A DNA stretch of 64,000 bases from Luteimonas galliterrae (GCF_023374055.1 NZ_JAMBEP010000001.1:1798001-1862000); one strand, 5' to 3'; shown: positions 54,219 through 63,957, counted from the stretch's first letter. Program-made: numbers and translations. Notes: generated from the sequence alone by a model not told the origin.

Positions 54219-55775
54219 TCACTTCACGCCATGCATCAACTTGCTGATTAACGGGGCCAGCAGGAACAACAATGCGCCGGCCGCCAGCAGCGACCAGAAA
54301 CCGACGGTATAACCCGTGTGGGCCGACTGAACCGTCATGCCGGTCTCGCCGCTGACCGCCGCAGCGAAAATACCGGAGAAATTGTTGCCGATACCGGTGG
54401 AAAGGAACCATCCGCCCATGCCGAAACCGACCAGACGCAACGGCGCCAACTTGGTGACCATCGACAAACCGATCGGGGACAGGCACAACTCACCGATCGA
54501 TTGAATCACGTACACCATGAACAAGGTCCAAAACGGGATCTTGCCGACCGCATTCACCATGCCCGACAGCGCGATCATCAGCAGCAGGAAGGCCAGACCG
54601 TTGAAGATCAAGCCCAGGCTGAACTTGCGCGAGATCGAGGGCTCGACGTTGCGCCGCCCCATCCAGATCCAGATCGCAGCGATCACCGGCGCGAACGCGA
54701 TGATCGCCAGCGAATTGACCGATTGGAACCACGCGTTCGGGAACACGAAGCCGCCGGGCCCGAACAGGTCGCGGTCGACGATCTTGTCCGCGAGGAAGGT
54801 GAACGAGCTGCCGGCCTGTTCGAAGAACATCCAGAACAGGATGTTGAAGACGAAGATGATCAGCATCGCGATCGCCTTGTCGCGCTGCACCTTGCCTTCG
54901 CGGATGCCTTCGACCAGCAGCAATATGCACAGGATGATGAACATCGGCAGCAGCACGTACCAGTTCAGCGGTTCGGCGCCCATCGACAGCAGGAAGTAAA
55001 CCGCTGGAATCGCGGCCATCGCGCCGACGAACACGTACAGCACTTTCTGCTTGCCGCCGTCGCCTTCCGGCGGCCGGCCGATGCCCTGCAGCTGCCGGCG
55101 GCCGAACCAGAACCAGATCAGGCTCAGCACCATGCCGATGCCCGAAGCGATGAACACGTATTTGTAGGCCGGCATCGCCTGGGTGCCGAACACCTGCTCG
55201 GCGAGGATGCCGGTCAGGATCGGCGCCAGGAAGCCGCCCAGGTTGATGCCCATGTAGAAGATCGTGAAGCCGGCGTCGCGGCGGCTGTCGCCGACGCCGT
55301 AAAGCTTGCCCACCATGGTCGAGATGTTCGGCTTGAACAGGCCGTTGCCGCAGATGATCGTGGCCAGGCCGAACTTGAAGATCTGCTCGTCCGGCATCGA
55401 GATCATGAACAGGCCGGCCGCCATGATCACCGCGCCGAGCAGGATCGAACGCTGGTAACCCAATATCCGGTCGGCGACATAGCCGCCGAAGATCGCCGCC
55501 GCATAGACCAGCGCGAGGTAGGCGCCGTAGATGCGGTTGGACGGCGCTTCGCCGACGGCGTCGCCGCCATGGAACTGCGCCACCATGTACAACACCAGCG
55601 CCCAACGGATGCCGTAGAACGCGAAGCGCTCCCAGAACTCCGTCATGAACAGCATCCACAACGGCTTGGGATGGCCCAGGCGCTGGTCGAACGCCGGCGG
55701 CTCGCCGCCGGCGCCGGCGGGCATCTGGATCGGCGGACCCGCGGGTTCGGCGGCGTTCGGTACGGTGGCGCTCAT
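54219..55775 (-). CDS. POT-family proton-coupled peptide transporter
   Basis: Major-facilitator peptide importer of 518 residues with 12-14 helices. The ExxER proton-coupling motif is visible as TEFWERFAFYGIRW, and GGYVADRILG, GNGLFKPNIST and FTIFYMGINLGGFLAP are POT signatures. It imports di- and tripeptides. The Ala/Pro-rich first 30 residues are cytosolic. No peptidase gene is adjacent; a class F repeat lies upstream. Confidence 0.93.
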   Translation of the reverse strand: MSATVPNAAEPAGPPIQMPAGAGGEPPAFDQRLGHPKPLWMLFMTEFWERFAFYGIRWALVLYMVAQFHGGDAVGEAPSNRIYGAYLALVYAAAIFGGYVADRILGYQRSILLGAVIMAAGLFMISMPDEQIFKFGLATIICGNGLFKPNISTMVGKLYGVGDSRRDAGFTIFYMGINLGGFLAPILTGILAEQVFGTQAMPAYKYVFIASGIGMVLSLIWFWFGRRQLQGIGRPPEGDGGKQKVLYVFVGAMAAIPAVYFLLSMGAEPLNWYVLLPMFIILCILLLVEGIREGKVQRDKAIAMLIIFVFNILFWMFFEQAGSSFTFLADKIVDRDLFGPGGFVFPNAWFQSVNSLAIIAFAPVIAAIWIWMGRRNVEPSISRKFSLGLIFNGLAFLLLMIALSGMVNAVGKIPFWTLFMVYVIQSIGELCLSPIGLSMVTKLAPLRLVGFGMGGWFLSTGIGNNFSGIFAAAVSGETGMTVQSAHTGYTVGFWSLLAAGALLFLLAPLISKLMHGVK

Positions 55776-55934
55776 GCGGGACTTCCCCTGTGGATGACTG
55801 CAGACGGCGGCAAGGTGTAACCGTCGCGGGGGGCCTGCGTCAAACCTGTGCGGCGGCGCATGGTTCGTGCTGCGGTGCAGCAGTGGCGTGTGTCTCCGCT
55901 TTTTTGGGCTTGACGCGATCGGACAGGTCGCGCG

Positions 55935-56024
55935 CCCTCAGCCAACCTCTCCCGCAGGCGGGAGAGGGCTTCAGATCGCTGCGGTCGAGCCCTCTCCCGC
56001 CTGCGGGAGAGGTTGGGTGAGGGC
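55935..56024. repeat. Class F inverted pair
   Basis: Arms 55935-55970 and 55988-56024 with CCAACCTCTCCCGCAGGCGG and its complement, separated by 17 bases, upstream of the peptide transporter and downstream of the NUDIX gene. Confidence 0.9.
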
Positions 56025-56056
56025 AAGCCAGATCGCCTAGGTGTGCGGTTGCCGAC

Positions 56057-56467
56057 CTATCCGCTCGCGATCGCCGCACGCAGCAACCGCGAAAACGCCG
56101 GATGCGCGGCGCCGAGCTTTTCTTCGGCATCGGCGAGCGAGCACCAGCACAACGCGTCGTGCTCGTCCGGCTGCAGGTTGCGCGGCTCGCCCGACCAGGC
56201 CGTGATCGCATACAGCCGTAGACGCCACGAATCGGGCTTGACGGCCGAAAGTTCGCCCAACGCATGCATCCGCAGCGGGACGATGCCGAGTTCTTCGCGG
56301 AGTTCACGCCGCAACGCAGCGTCCGCACTCTCGCCCGATTCGATGTGGCCGCCGAACACGTCCCAGGCGCCGGGCAGCCATTCGCGATCCGCCGTGCGGC
56401 GCCCGAGCAGCAATTCCTCGCCGCGCACCAGCAATGCGCCGACGCATTCATGCGTGGCCGCGCTCAC
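56057..56467 (-). CDS. NUDIX hydrolase
   Basis: Protein of 136 residues containing a full Nudix box: [23 protein letters not shown] (G-x5-E-x7-REL-x2-EE-x-G), near residues 36-58, preceded by [10 protein letters not shown]. It cleaves nucleoside-diphosphate-linked compounds; the substrate cannot be told. ATGA overlap with the stop of the tryptophan dioxygenase gene shows they are co-translated, an arrangement with no obvious metabolic link. Confidence 0.9.
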   Translation of the reverse strand: MSAATHECVGALLVRGEELLLGRRTADREWLPGAWDVFGGHIESGESADAALRRELREELGIVPLRMHALGELSAVKPDSWRLRLYAITAWSGEPRNLQPDEHDALCWCSLADAEEKLGAAHPAFSRLLRAAIASG

Positions 56468-57342
56468 CGCGGCGACAGTTCGCCCGCGCTATCGCCGATG
56501 CGGGTGCGCACTTCGAACAGTTCCGGAAAGAAGGTCAGCTCCAGCGCCTGCTTCAGGAAACCCACGCCGGAAGAACCGCCGGTGCCGCGCTTGAAGCCGA
56601 TGATCCGCATCACCGTGCGCATGTGGCGGAAACGCCACAATTGGAATTGCGTTTCCAGATCGACCAAGTCTTCGCACAAGTGGTACTCGTCCCAATAGGA
56701 CTTGGTGTCTTCGTAGATGCGTTCGAATACCGGCAGCAGCTGCGGATCGGAGACGTGCGGCCGGGACCAGTCGCGCTGCAGGAGCTCGGCCGGCACCGCG
56801 TGGCCGCGGCGGGCGAGGAAACGCAGCGCTTCGTCGTACAGGCTGGGCGATTCCAGCGCTTCGCGCAGCACCTGCGTGCCTTGCGGATCGTGCGCGAATA
56901 CTTTCAGCATGGCCGCGTTCTTGTTGCCGAGCAGGAATTCCATGGTGCGGTACTGCACCGACTGGAATCCGGAAGAAGGGCCGAGCAATTCGCGGAATTC
57001 CATGTATTCGGACGGCGTCAGCGTCTCCAGCACCGCCCACATCTCGGTCAGCTGGCGCAGCACCTGCTTGCAGCGCGCGAAGATCTTCTGGCAGCGGTCC
57101 AACCGGTCTTCGCGCAGATGCGCGATCGCCGCGCGCAGCTCGTGCACCATCAGCTTGATCCACAACTCGGCGACCTGGTGCTGGACGATGAACAGCAGTT
57201 CGTCGTGGTGCGGCGGATCGGTCAGCGGCTGCTGCGCCGACAAGAGCCGGTCCAGGTGCAGGTAGCCGCCGTACGTCATCCGGCCGGACAGCTCGGTGTG
57301 GATGCCTTCTTCCAGGGGACGCTGGTTGTCTTCGATGCTCAT
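56464..57342 (-). CDS. kynA: Tryptophan 2,3-dioxygenase
   Basis: Haem enzyme of 292 residues that opens the indole ring to N-formylkynurenine. [13 protein letters not shown]-type segment ([16 protein letters not shown]), [20 protein letters not shown] (haem-proximal region), [21 protein letters not shown] and the C-terminal [21 protein letters not shown] are canonical. Full length for bacteria. The rest of the kynurenine pathway is not in the window. Its start faces the divergent nuclease gene across 141 bp. Confidence 0.97.
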   Translation of the reverse strand: MSIEDNQRPLEEGIHTELSGRMTYGGYLHLDRLLSAQQPLTDPPHHDELLFIVQHQVAELWIKLMVHELRAAIAHLREDRLDRCQKIFARCKQVLRQLTEMWAVLETLTPSEYMEFRELLGPSSGFQSVQYRTMEFLLGNKNAAMLKVFAHDPQGTQVLREALESPSLYDEALRFLARRGHAVPAELLQRDWSRPHVSDPQLLPVFERIYEDTKSYWDEYHLCEDLVDLETQFQLWRFRHMRTVMRIIGFKRGTGGSSGVGFLKQALELTFFPELFEVRTRIGDSAGELSPR

Positions 57343-57483
57343 GCCGGGACTTTCGCGGACTGCTGCAATGCGGCATTCAGGGTACCCGATTGCGTCACTG
57401 CCGTGTCATGCGGCCCCCCGAAACTTGCGGCACAATCGCCTGGCTCGCGGCCCCCGCCGCGACCTGTTCCCGGGGAATAAACG

Positions 57484-60400
57484 ATGAACGGATTCTCGCG
57501 CCGGATGGCGCTGGCACTGGTCTTGTCCTGCGGCCTGAGCGCCGCGCACGCGCAATGCATCGATATCAACGCCGTCGATGCCGCGCAAACCCAGAATTTC
57601 GACGCGCTCGCCAGCAGCGGCACCGGCAACGCGCTCTCGCTGCCGGGCTGGCAATTGCTGGAAGCCGGCGGCGGCGGACGCGACAACGAGCTTTACGCCG
57701 CCGATACCGGCGGCAGCAACACCGGCGATACCTACAGCTATGGCGCGTCCGGCGCGGCCGAACGCGCGCTCGGCACGCTGCGCAGCGGTACGCTGATCCC
57801 GACTTTCGGCGCCTGCTTCACCAACAACACCGGCGCGGCGATCGAAGCGCTCGACGTCGCCTACCGCGGCGAGCAATGGCGCCTGGGCACGGCTTCGCGC
57901 AGCGACCGCATCGATTTCCAATACAGCCTCGACGCCACCGACCTGGCGACCGGCAGCTGGACCGACGTCGACACGCTCGACTTCGCCACGCCGAACACCG
58001 CGACTACCGGCGCGAAAGACGGCAACGATCCGGCCAACCAGGCCGCGCTCGCGGCCAATATCGGCAGCCTGTCGATCGCCAACGGCGCCACATTCTGGGT
58101 GCGCTGGAACGACAGCGACGCCAGCGGCGCCGACGATGGCCTGTCGGTCGACGATTTCTCGCTGACCGCGCGCGGCGAAGGCGGCGGCGGCGTGCCGACG
58201 CTGAACGTCGGCGATGCCAGCCAGGCCGAAGGCGACGCCGGCACCACGCAGTTCACCTTCTTCGTCACGCTGAGCGCGCCTGCGCCAGCGGGCGGCGTCG
58301 CGTTCGACATCGCCACCGCCGACGGCACCGCCACGGCCGGCGACGATTACGTCGGCGCGAGCCTCACCGCGCAGGCCATTCCGGAGGGTTCGACGAGCTA
58401 CGCATTCACGGTCACGGTCAATGGCGACACGACGACCGAGCCGGACGAAACGTTCGCCGTGAACGTCGGCAACATCGTCGGCGCCAACAGCGGCGATGCG
58501 CAGGGCATCGGCACCATCGTCAACGACGATATTTCGCTGGTGGCGATCCACGACATCCAGGGCGCGGGCGCCAGCTCGCCGCTGGCCGGCCAGCAGGTCA
58601 ACACCAGCGGCATCGTCACCGGCCGCAAGAACAACGGCTTCTTCCTGCAGGCTGCGGACGACGAAACGGATGCGAACCCGGCCACGTCCGAAGGCGTGTT
58701 CGTATTCACCAGCAGCGCGCCGCCGGCCACCGCCGCGATCGGCGCACGCGTGCGGGTCAGCGGCACGGTGGTCGAATTCGTGCCGGCCGCCGATCCGGGA
58801 CAACCGCCGCTGACCGAGATCGGCAGCGTCACCAACATCGCGCAACTGTCGGCCGGCCATGCGTTGCCGGCAGCGGTCGCATTGACGCCGGCCCTGCCCT
58901 CGCCCGAGGGTCCGATCGATCAACTCGAACGCCTCGAAGGCATGCGCGTTACCGTGGCCAGCCTGACCGTGGCGGCACCGACGGGCGGCTTCACCGACGA
59001 GCCCAACGCCACCGGCAGCAGCAATGGCGTCTTCCACGGCGTGGTGACCGGCACGCCGCGTCCGTTCCGTGAGCCGGGCATCGAAGCGCCGAATCCGGCG
59101 CCGTCGGGCAGCAGCATTCCGCCGCTGCCGCGTTGGGACGCCAATCCGGAGTTGATCGCGATCGACAGCGACGCGATCGGCGCCGCCAAGCTCGACGTGA
59201 GCACCGGCACCATGATCGCCGGCCTGACCGGCCCGCTCGATTACGGTTTCCGCCGCTACACGCTGCTGCCGGAAGCGACGGCGCCCGTCGCCGCCGCCGC
59301 ACCGAGCGCAGCGCGTTTGCCGACCGACGACGAGTTCACCATCGCCGCCTACAACCTCGAGCGTTTCTTCGACACGGTCAACGACCCGTCGACCGGCGAA
59401 CCGGTGCTGACCGCGGCGGCCTTCGCCAAGCGGCTCAACAAGGCCTCGCTGGCGATCCGCAACTATCTGAACACGCCCGACATCGTCGCCATCGTCGAAA
59501 TCGAGAACTACGGCACGCTGCAGGCATTGGCCGACAAGATCAACGCCGACGCCGTTGCCGCGGGCCAGCCCGACCCTGCCTACGAGGCCTATCTGTTCGA
59601 AGGCAACGACGTCGGCGGCATCGATGTCGGCTTCCTCACCAAGAATGCGAACGTTCCGCCGGATGCCGAGCGCGTCGAAGTGCTGGGCGTGACCCAGCAC
59701 GGCAAGGACACGACCTGGATCGATCCGAGCACCGGCGCGCCGTCGCTGCTCAACGACCGCCCGCCGCTGCAGCTCGACGCCGTGGTGCATTACGGGGACG
59801 GCCGCGAGTTCCCGGTCAGCGTGATCGCCGTGCACCAGCGCTCGCTCAACGATTCGGACAGCGAAGAACCCGCAGGCCCGACCACGCTGGGCGACCGCGT
59901 GCGGCAGAAGCGCCAGAAACAGGCCGAATACCTGGCCGGCGTGGTGCAGGACATGCAGACCGCCGATCCCGATCGCCGCATCGTGGTGCTCGGCGATTTC
60001 AACGCCTTCGATTTCAACGACGGCCTGGGCGATTCGATGAACGTGGTCACCGGCACGCCGACGCCGGACGAGCAGACCGCGGTGCCCGGCGACGGCGTCG
60101 ACCTGGTGAATCCCGACTTGCTCAACCTGTTCTCGCTGGAACCGGCCGATCAGCGCTACTCGTTCGTCTTCGGCGGCAACGCGCAATCGCTCGATCATGT
60201 GCTGGCCAACCAGACGCTGCTGCTGGCGACCGACGGCTACGCGCTGGATCATGCGCGCATCAACGCCGACTTCCCGGAGATCAACCGCAACGATGCCGAT
60301 TCGCCGTCGCGGTTGGCCGACCACGACCCTGCGATCGCCTACTTCAAGGCGCCGCCGGTGTCGTTCGCCGACCTGTCGGCGACCGCTTCGGCCACCCCCG

Positions 60401-61149
60401 GCGATGTCGACGCCGGCGCGGTCATGACCTTCGACGCCGGCATCGCCAACGCCGGGCCCAGCGCGGCGGCCTTCCCGGCGATCGGCTTCGCGTTCGATGC
60501 GGCGCTGCCGGATCTGGCCGTGGTCGCACCGAACGATTGGAGCTGCGATGCACCGGTGATCGAAACGGCGCAGACATCGCTGGCCTGCAGCGCGCAGACG
60601 CTGGCTGCCTCCGACAGCGCCAGCTTCCAACTGACTGCGGTGGCTCCTGCGGATCGGGTCGGCGGTACGGTGCAAATGGCGGCGCAGGCCGCGTCGCAAA
60701 CCGAGGATCCGGACACGGGCAACAACGGCGCGACGGCGGTCGTCGCGGTGTTGTCGCAGGTCGACCTGGGCGTTGCGCTGAATACCGCATCGAGCTCGAC
60801 GCGGCCGGGCGGCACGGTCAACTTCCAGATCCCGGTGGTCAGCAAGGGCTTGGCGGCCGCCGCGCAAGCCAAATTGGTCGTACGCGCCAACCTCCCGCCG
60901 CGCAACGGCCTGCTGCAGGCGCCCGCGGGCTGGCAATGCGTGCGCGACAACGCCGCGGCCACCTACGAAGCGCAGTGCACGCGCACGGCGGCGATGCCGG
61001 TCGGGCGCACCGAAAACTTCCGCTTGACCGCCATCGTCACGCCGCGCAATGCGCCGGCATCGCTGGACGTGGAAGCGGAAGCGTCGTCGGCGGTGCCGGA
61101 TCGCACGCCGGCCGACAACATCGCCGTCAAGAGCATTCCCGTGAATTGA
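57484..61149 (+). CDS. Secreted ExeM/NucH-type multidomain nuclease
   Basis: Exported protein of 1221 residues: signal peptide (about 1-24, AAHA-QC); a lamin/PEP-like N-terminal domain with FDALASSGT; a Calx-beta repeat at about 238-345 (QAEGDAGTTQFTF ... EPDETFAVNVGNIVGA); an OB-like nucleic-acid segment (GIVTGRKNNGFFLQ); and an endonuclease/exonuclease/phosphatase domain at about 615-960 with AAYNLERFF, VAIVEIENYG, VVLGDFNAFDF, SLDHVLAN and LADHDPAIAYF. Two DUF11/CARDB-like beta domains end the chain. It probably degrades extracellular DNA. No sorting tail is visible. Confidence 0.88.
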   Translation: MNGFSRRMALALVLSCGLSAAHAQCIDINAVDAAQTQNFDALASSGTGNALSLPGWQLLEAGGGGRDNELYAADTGGSNTGDTYSYGASGAAERALGTLRSGTLIPTFGACFTNNTGAAIEALDVAYRGEQWRLGTASRSDRIDFQYSLDATDLATGSWTDVDTLDFATPNTATTGAKDGNDPANQAALAANIGSLSIANGATFWVRWNDSDASGADDGLSVDDFSLTARGEGGGGVPTLNVGDASQAEGDAGTTQFTFFVTLSAPAPAGGVAFDIATADGTATAGDDYVGASLTAQAIPEGSTSYAFTVTVNGDTTTEPDETFAVNVGNIVGANSGDAQGIGTIVNDDISLVAIHDIQGAGASSPLAGQQVNTSGIVTGRKNNGFFLQAADDETDANPATSEGVFVFTSSAPPATAAIGARVRVSGTVVEFVPAADPGQPPLTEIGSVTNIAQLSAGHALPAAVALTPALPSPEGPIDQLERLEGMRVTVASLTVAAPTGGFTDEPNATGSSNGVFHGVVTGTPRPFREPGIEAPNPAPSGSSIPPLPRWDANPELIAIDSDAIGAAKLDVSTGTMIAGLTGPLDYGFRRYTLLPEATAPVAAAAPSAARLPTDDEFTIAAYNLERFFDTVNDPSTGEPVLTAAAFAKRLNKASLAIRNYLNTPDIVAIVEIENYGTLQALADKINADAVAAGQPDPAYEAYLFEGNDVGGIDVGFLTKNANVPPDAERVEVLGVTQHGKDTTWIDPSTGAPSLLNDRPPLQLDAVVHYGDGREFPVSVIAVHQRSLNDSDSEEPAGPTTLGDRVRQKRQKQAEYLAGVVQDMQTADPDRRIVVLGDFNAFDFNDGLGDSMNVVTGTPTPDEQTAVPGDGVDLVNPDLLNLFSLEPADQRYSFVFGGNAQSLDHVLANQTLLLATDGYALDHARINADFPEINRNDADSPSRLADHDPAIAYFKAPPVSFADLSATASATPGDVDAGAVMTFDAGIANAGPSAAAFPAIGFAFDAALPDLAVVAPNDWSCDAPVIETAQTSLACSAQTLAASDSASFQLTAVAPADRVGGTVQMAAQAASQTEDPDTGNNGATAVVAVLSQVDLGVALNTASSSTRPGGTVNFQIPVVSKGLAAAAQAKLVVRANLPPRNGLLQAPAGWQCVRDNAAATYEAQCTRTAAMPVGRTENFRLTAIVTPRNAPASLDVEAEASSAVPDRTPADNIAVKSIPVN

Positions 61150-61466
61150 AACCATACGATCGCGGATGCATAGAAAAGCGCGGCTTAGGCCGCGCTTTTT
61201 TTGCTTTGCCCTCTCCCCTCTGCGGGAGAGGGACAGGCCGAAGGCCAGGGAGAGGGGTCGGCTTTTCGCGCCATCTCATAGCAAAAAAGTAAAAAGCACG
61301 CTTCGCTCCGCTCGCGCCCCCTCTCCTGCCCTTCGGGCATCCTCCCCCGCACGGGGGGAGGAAAAAGCAAGCGCTCCAGCTGCCCGGCTCGCCCTCCCGC
61401 ACCGCGCAACGGCCCTTAACGCCGCTGCGGGTATCATTCTGGGTTTCACCGCCTCACGAGTCCGCG
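61150..61466. other. Gap between the nuclease and the E1-alpha gene
   Basis: 317 bp holding the nuclease terminator, two decayed class F elements (61207-61256 and about 61318-61360), and a TATCAT at 61432-61437 that may be a -10 for the E1 operon; no convincing -35 was found. Confidence 0.65.
61175..61202 (+). terminator. Intrinsic terminator of the nuclease gene
   Basis: Perfect ten-bp stem AAAGCGCGGC/GCCGCGCTTT (61175-61184 with 61189-61198), TTAG loop, T run to 61202, starting 25 bases past the stop. Confidence 0.92.
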
Positions 61467-62540
61467 ATGACCCTCGCCGCGCAATTCGAAATCGAATACC
61501 TGCAATACCTTTCCCCGGACGGCAAGCTGACCGGCAAGCTGCCGCCGGCCGTCGCCGACGCCAAGGCGCTGCTGCCGCTGTTCAAGCAGATGCTGTTCGT
61601 GCGCACCTTCGACAGCAAGTCGATCGCGCTGCAGCGCACCGGCAAGCTCGGCACCTATGCCGCCTGCCTGGGCCACGAAGCCACGCATGTGGGCATCGGC
61701 GCGTCGATGCGGCCGGAAGACGTATTCGCGCCCAGCTACCGCGAGTACGGCGCCCAGTTCATGCGCGGCGTGAAGCCGCGCGAAGTGCTGATGTACTGGG
61801 GCGGCGACGAACGCGGCAACGATTTCGAGGGCCCCAAGAACGATTATCCCTGGTGCGTGCCCATCGCCACGCAATGCCTGATGGCCGCCGGCGCGGCGCT
61901 GTCGTTCAAGTTGCGCAAGCAGGATCGCGTCGCCGTGTCGTGCTGCGGCGACGGGGGTTCCTCGAAGACCGATTTCTACGCCGCGTTGAATTCGGCCGGC
62001 GCCTACAAGCTGCCGCTGGTGCTGTGCGTGATCAACAACGGCTGGGCGATTTCGGTGCCTCGTTCGGCCCAGACGGGCGCCAAGACGCTGGCGCAGAAAG
62101 GCATCGCCGGCGGACTGCACTGCCTGCAGGTCGACGGCAACGATCTGATCGCCGTGCTCGAAGCCATGCGCCGCGCATACGAGCGCGCGCGCAAGGGCGA
62201 AGGCGGCAGCGTGATCGAATTCATGACCTACCGTCTGCACGACCACACCACCGCCGACGACGCGCGCCGCTACCGCAGCGACGACGAGGTCAAGGCCGCC
62301 TGGACGCGCGAGCCGATCGCCCGCCTGCGCACTTGGCTGACCGCGGAGAAAGTGTGGGACGAAGCGCAGGAAAAGGCCTGGATCGAAGAATGCGGCCGCC
62401 TGGTCGATATCGAGATCAACGCCTACCTCGAAACCGCCGTGCAGCCCGTGGAAGCGATGTTCGATTATCTGTACGCCGATCCGCCGCCGGACCTGCTCGA
62501 GCAGCGTGCCGCGGCGATCGCTTTGGAGAAGCGCGCATGA
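61467..62540 (+). CDS. 2-oxoacid dehydrogenase E1 component, alpha subunit
   Basis: Thiamine-diphosphate-binding subunit of 357 residues of an alpha2beta2 E1 (pyruvate or branched-chain 2-oxoacid dehydrogenase). The TPP motif begins CCGDGGSSKTDFYAALN and ends VINNGWAIS; TYRLHDHTTADDARRYR is the phosphorylation-loop-like segment. ATQCLMAAGAALSFKLRK and the HEATHVG start fit the branched-chain/pyruvate alpha family. Which 2-oxoacid is used cannot be told by eye. It overlaps the beta-subunit gene by ATGA. Confidence 0.92.
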   Translation: MTLAAQFEIEYLQYLSPDGKLTGKLPPAVADAKALLPLFKQMLFVRTFDSKSIALQRTGKLGTYAACLGHEATHVGIGASMRPEDVFAPSYREYGAQFMRGVKPREVLMYWGGDERGNDFEGPKNDYPWCVPIATQCLMAAGAALSFKLRKQDRVAVSCCGDGGSSKTDFYAALNSAGAYKLPLVLCVINNGWAISVPRSAQTGAKTLAQKGIAGGLHCLQVDGNDLIAVLEAMRRAYERARKGEGGSVIEFMTYRLHDHTTADDARRYRSDDEVKAAWTREPIARLRTWLTAEKVWDEAQEKAWIEECGRLVDIEINAYLETAVQPVEAMFDYLYADPPPDLLEQRAAAIALEKRA

Positions 62541-63598
62541 GCGAGACCGCCATCAAAAACTCGGCCGGTTCGTCGGCTCCCTCCGTCGAGGCTGAAGCCG
62601 CTCCCGCGAAAGCGGCAACGACCGCGATCACGCTGATCGAAGCAATCACCCAGGCGCTGGCCTACGAAATGCGCCACGACGACAGCGTGGTGGTGCTGGG
62701 CGAAGACGTCGGCGTCAACGGCGGCGTGTTCCGCGCCACCGCCGGGCTGTCGCAGACTTTCGGCACCGAGCGCGTGCTCGACACGCCGCTGGACGAAACC
62801 ACCATCGCCGGCCTCACCGTCGGCATGGCCTCGCAAGGCATGAAGCCGGTGGCCGAAGCGCAGTTCGACGGCTTCATGTACCCGATGGTCGACTTCATCG
62901 TCTGCCACGCCGCGCGCATGCGCTACCGCACCCGCGGCCGGCTGAGCTGCCCGATGGTGTTGCGCGTGCCGTGGGGCGGCGGCATCCGCGCGCCGGAACA
63001 CCATTCCGAAGCCAACGAAGCGATCTTCACCAACGTGCCGGGTTTGCGCGTGGTGCTGCCGTCGTCGCCGGCGCGCGCTTACGGTTTGCTCTTGGCCGCG
63101 ATCCGCGATCCGGATCCGGTGATCTTCATGGAACCCAAGCGCATCTACCGCCAGTACAAGGAAATCGTCGCCGACGACGGCGAAGCGCTGCCGCTGGACG
63201 TGTGCTACGTATTGCGCGACGGCGGCGACGTCACCCTGGTGACGTGGGGCGCGCAGGTCAAGGAAACATTGGAAGCGGCCGACAAGCTCGCCGGCGAAGG
63301 CATCAGCGCCGAAGTGATCGACGTGGCCACGCTCAAGCCGCTGGATTTCGCCACCATCGCCGAGTCGGTCGCCAAGACCGGCCGCTGCGTGATCGTGCAC
63401 GAAGCGGCCAAGACGGCGGGCTTCGGCGCCGAGATCGCCGCGCGCCTGGCCGAAGAGTCGATGTTCGACCTGGTCGCGCCGGTGCAGCGCGTGACCGGCT
63501 ACGACACGCACATCCCGCTGTTCCGCCTGGAAATGAAATACCTGCCGAGCGTGGACAAGATCGTGGCCGCTGCGAAGCGGGCGCTGGCGGCGGGCTGA
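62537..63598 (+). CDS. 2-oxoacid dehydrogenase E1 component, beta subunit
   Basis: Beta subunit of 353 residues with transketolase pyrimidine-binding and C-terminal domains: VVVLGEDVGVNGGVFRATAGL (catalytic Glu region), DTPLDETTIAG, MRVPWGGG-type VLRVPWGGGIRAPEHHSE, and EVIDVATLKPLDFATIAESV. The first 30 residues are an Ala-rich extension (EAEAAPAKAATTA) absent from typical E1-beta; it contains a 16-bp match to the class A repeat. Coupled by ATGA to alpha and by TGATG to the SH3-like gene that follows. Confidence 0.92.
   Translation: MSETAIKNSAGSSAPSVEAEAAPAKAATTAITLIEAITQALAYEMRHDDSVVVLGEDVGVNGGVFRATAGLSQTFGTERVLDTPLDETTIAGLTVGMASQGMKPVAEAQFDGFMYPMVDFIVCHAARMRYRTRGRLSCPMVLRVPWGGGIRAPEHHSEANEAIFTNVPGLRVVLPSSPARAYGLLLAAIRDPDPVIFMEPKRIYRQYKEIVADDGEALPLDVCYVLRDGGDVTLVTWGAQVKETLEAADKLAGEGISAEVIDVATLKPLDFATIAESVAKTGRCVIVHEAAKTAGFGAEIAARLAEESMFDLVAPVQRVTGYDTHIPLFRLEMKYLPSVDKIVAAAKRALAAG
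62590..62610. repeat. Class A repeat fragment inside the E1-beta coding sequence
   Basis: GGCTGAAGCCGCTCCC here is identical to the right arm of class A repeats and is read in frame as part of the N-terminal extension. Confidence 0.7.
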
Positions 63599-63939
63599 TG
63601 CGACGCGCCCGCGTCATCGCCGAGCACCGCGCGCCGGATCGTCCCGCGATCCAGGTCGCGCCGGGCGATGCGGTGACGCTGGGCGAACGCGACAGCGATT
63701 GGCCGCAGTTCGTCTGGGCCACGCTGGCCAGCGGACTCGGCGGCTGGATCCCGTCGGCGTTGTTCGACGCCGAACACGGCAATGCGACCGCGCAAAAGGA
63801 ATACGACACCCGCGAGTTGAACGCGGACGTCGGCGAGATCGTGACCTTGCATTACGAACTGGCCGACTGGTGGTGGGCCGAGAACGCACAAGGCGCGAGC
63901 GGATGGATCCCCGCGCGCGCCGTCGAAATCATCGAATAG
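63598..63939 (+). CDS. SH3-like small protein between E1-beta and E2
   Basis: Protein of 113 residues that appears to hold two SH3-like halves: VAPGDAVTLGERDSDWPQFVWATLASGLGGWIPSALF and NADVGEIVTLHYELADWWWAENAQGASGWIPARAVEI. The repeated GWIP and tryptophan positions are typical of bacterial SH3 ligand-binding folds. No signal peptide, so cytosolic. Its ATG overlaps the E1-beta stop (TGATG) and the E2 gene starts 19 bases later, placing it inside the complex operon. Function unknown. Confidence 0.75.
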   Translation: MRRARVIAEHRAPDRPAIQVAPGDAVTLGERDSDWPQFVWATLASGLGGWIPSALFDAEHGNATAQKEYDTRELNADVGEIVTLHYELADWWWAENAQGASGWIPARAVEIIE

Positions 63940-63957
63940 AGTCTCCAAGAGGAAAAC

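Noticed and set aside
57406-61155. A 1249-codon minus-strand frame opposite the nuclease
   Set aside because: It is an antisense artefact of GC-biased codons; the plus-strand frame has a signal peptide and catalytic motifs.
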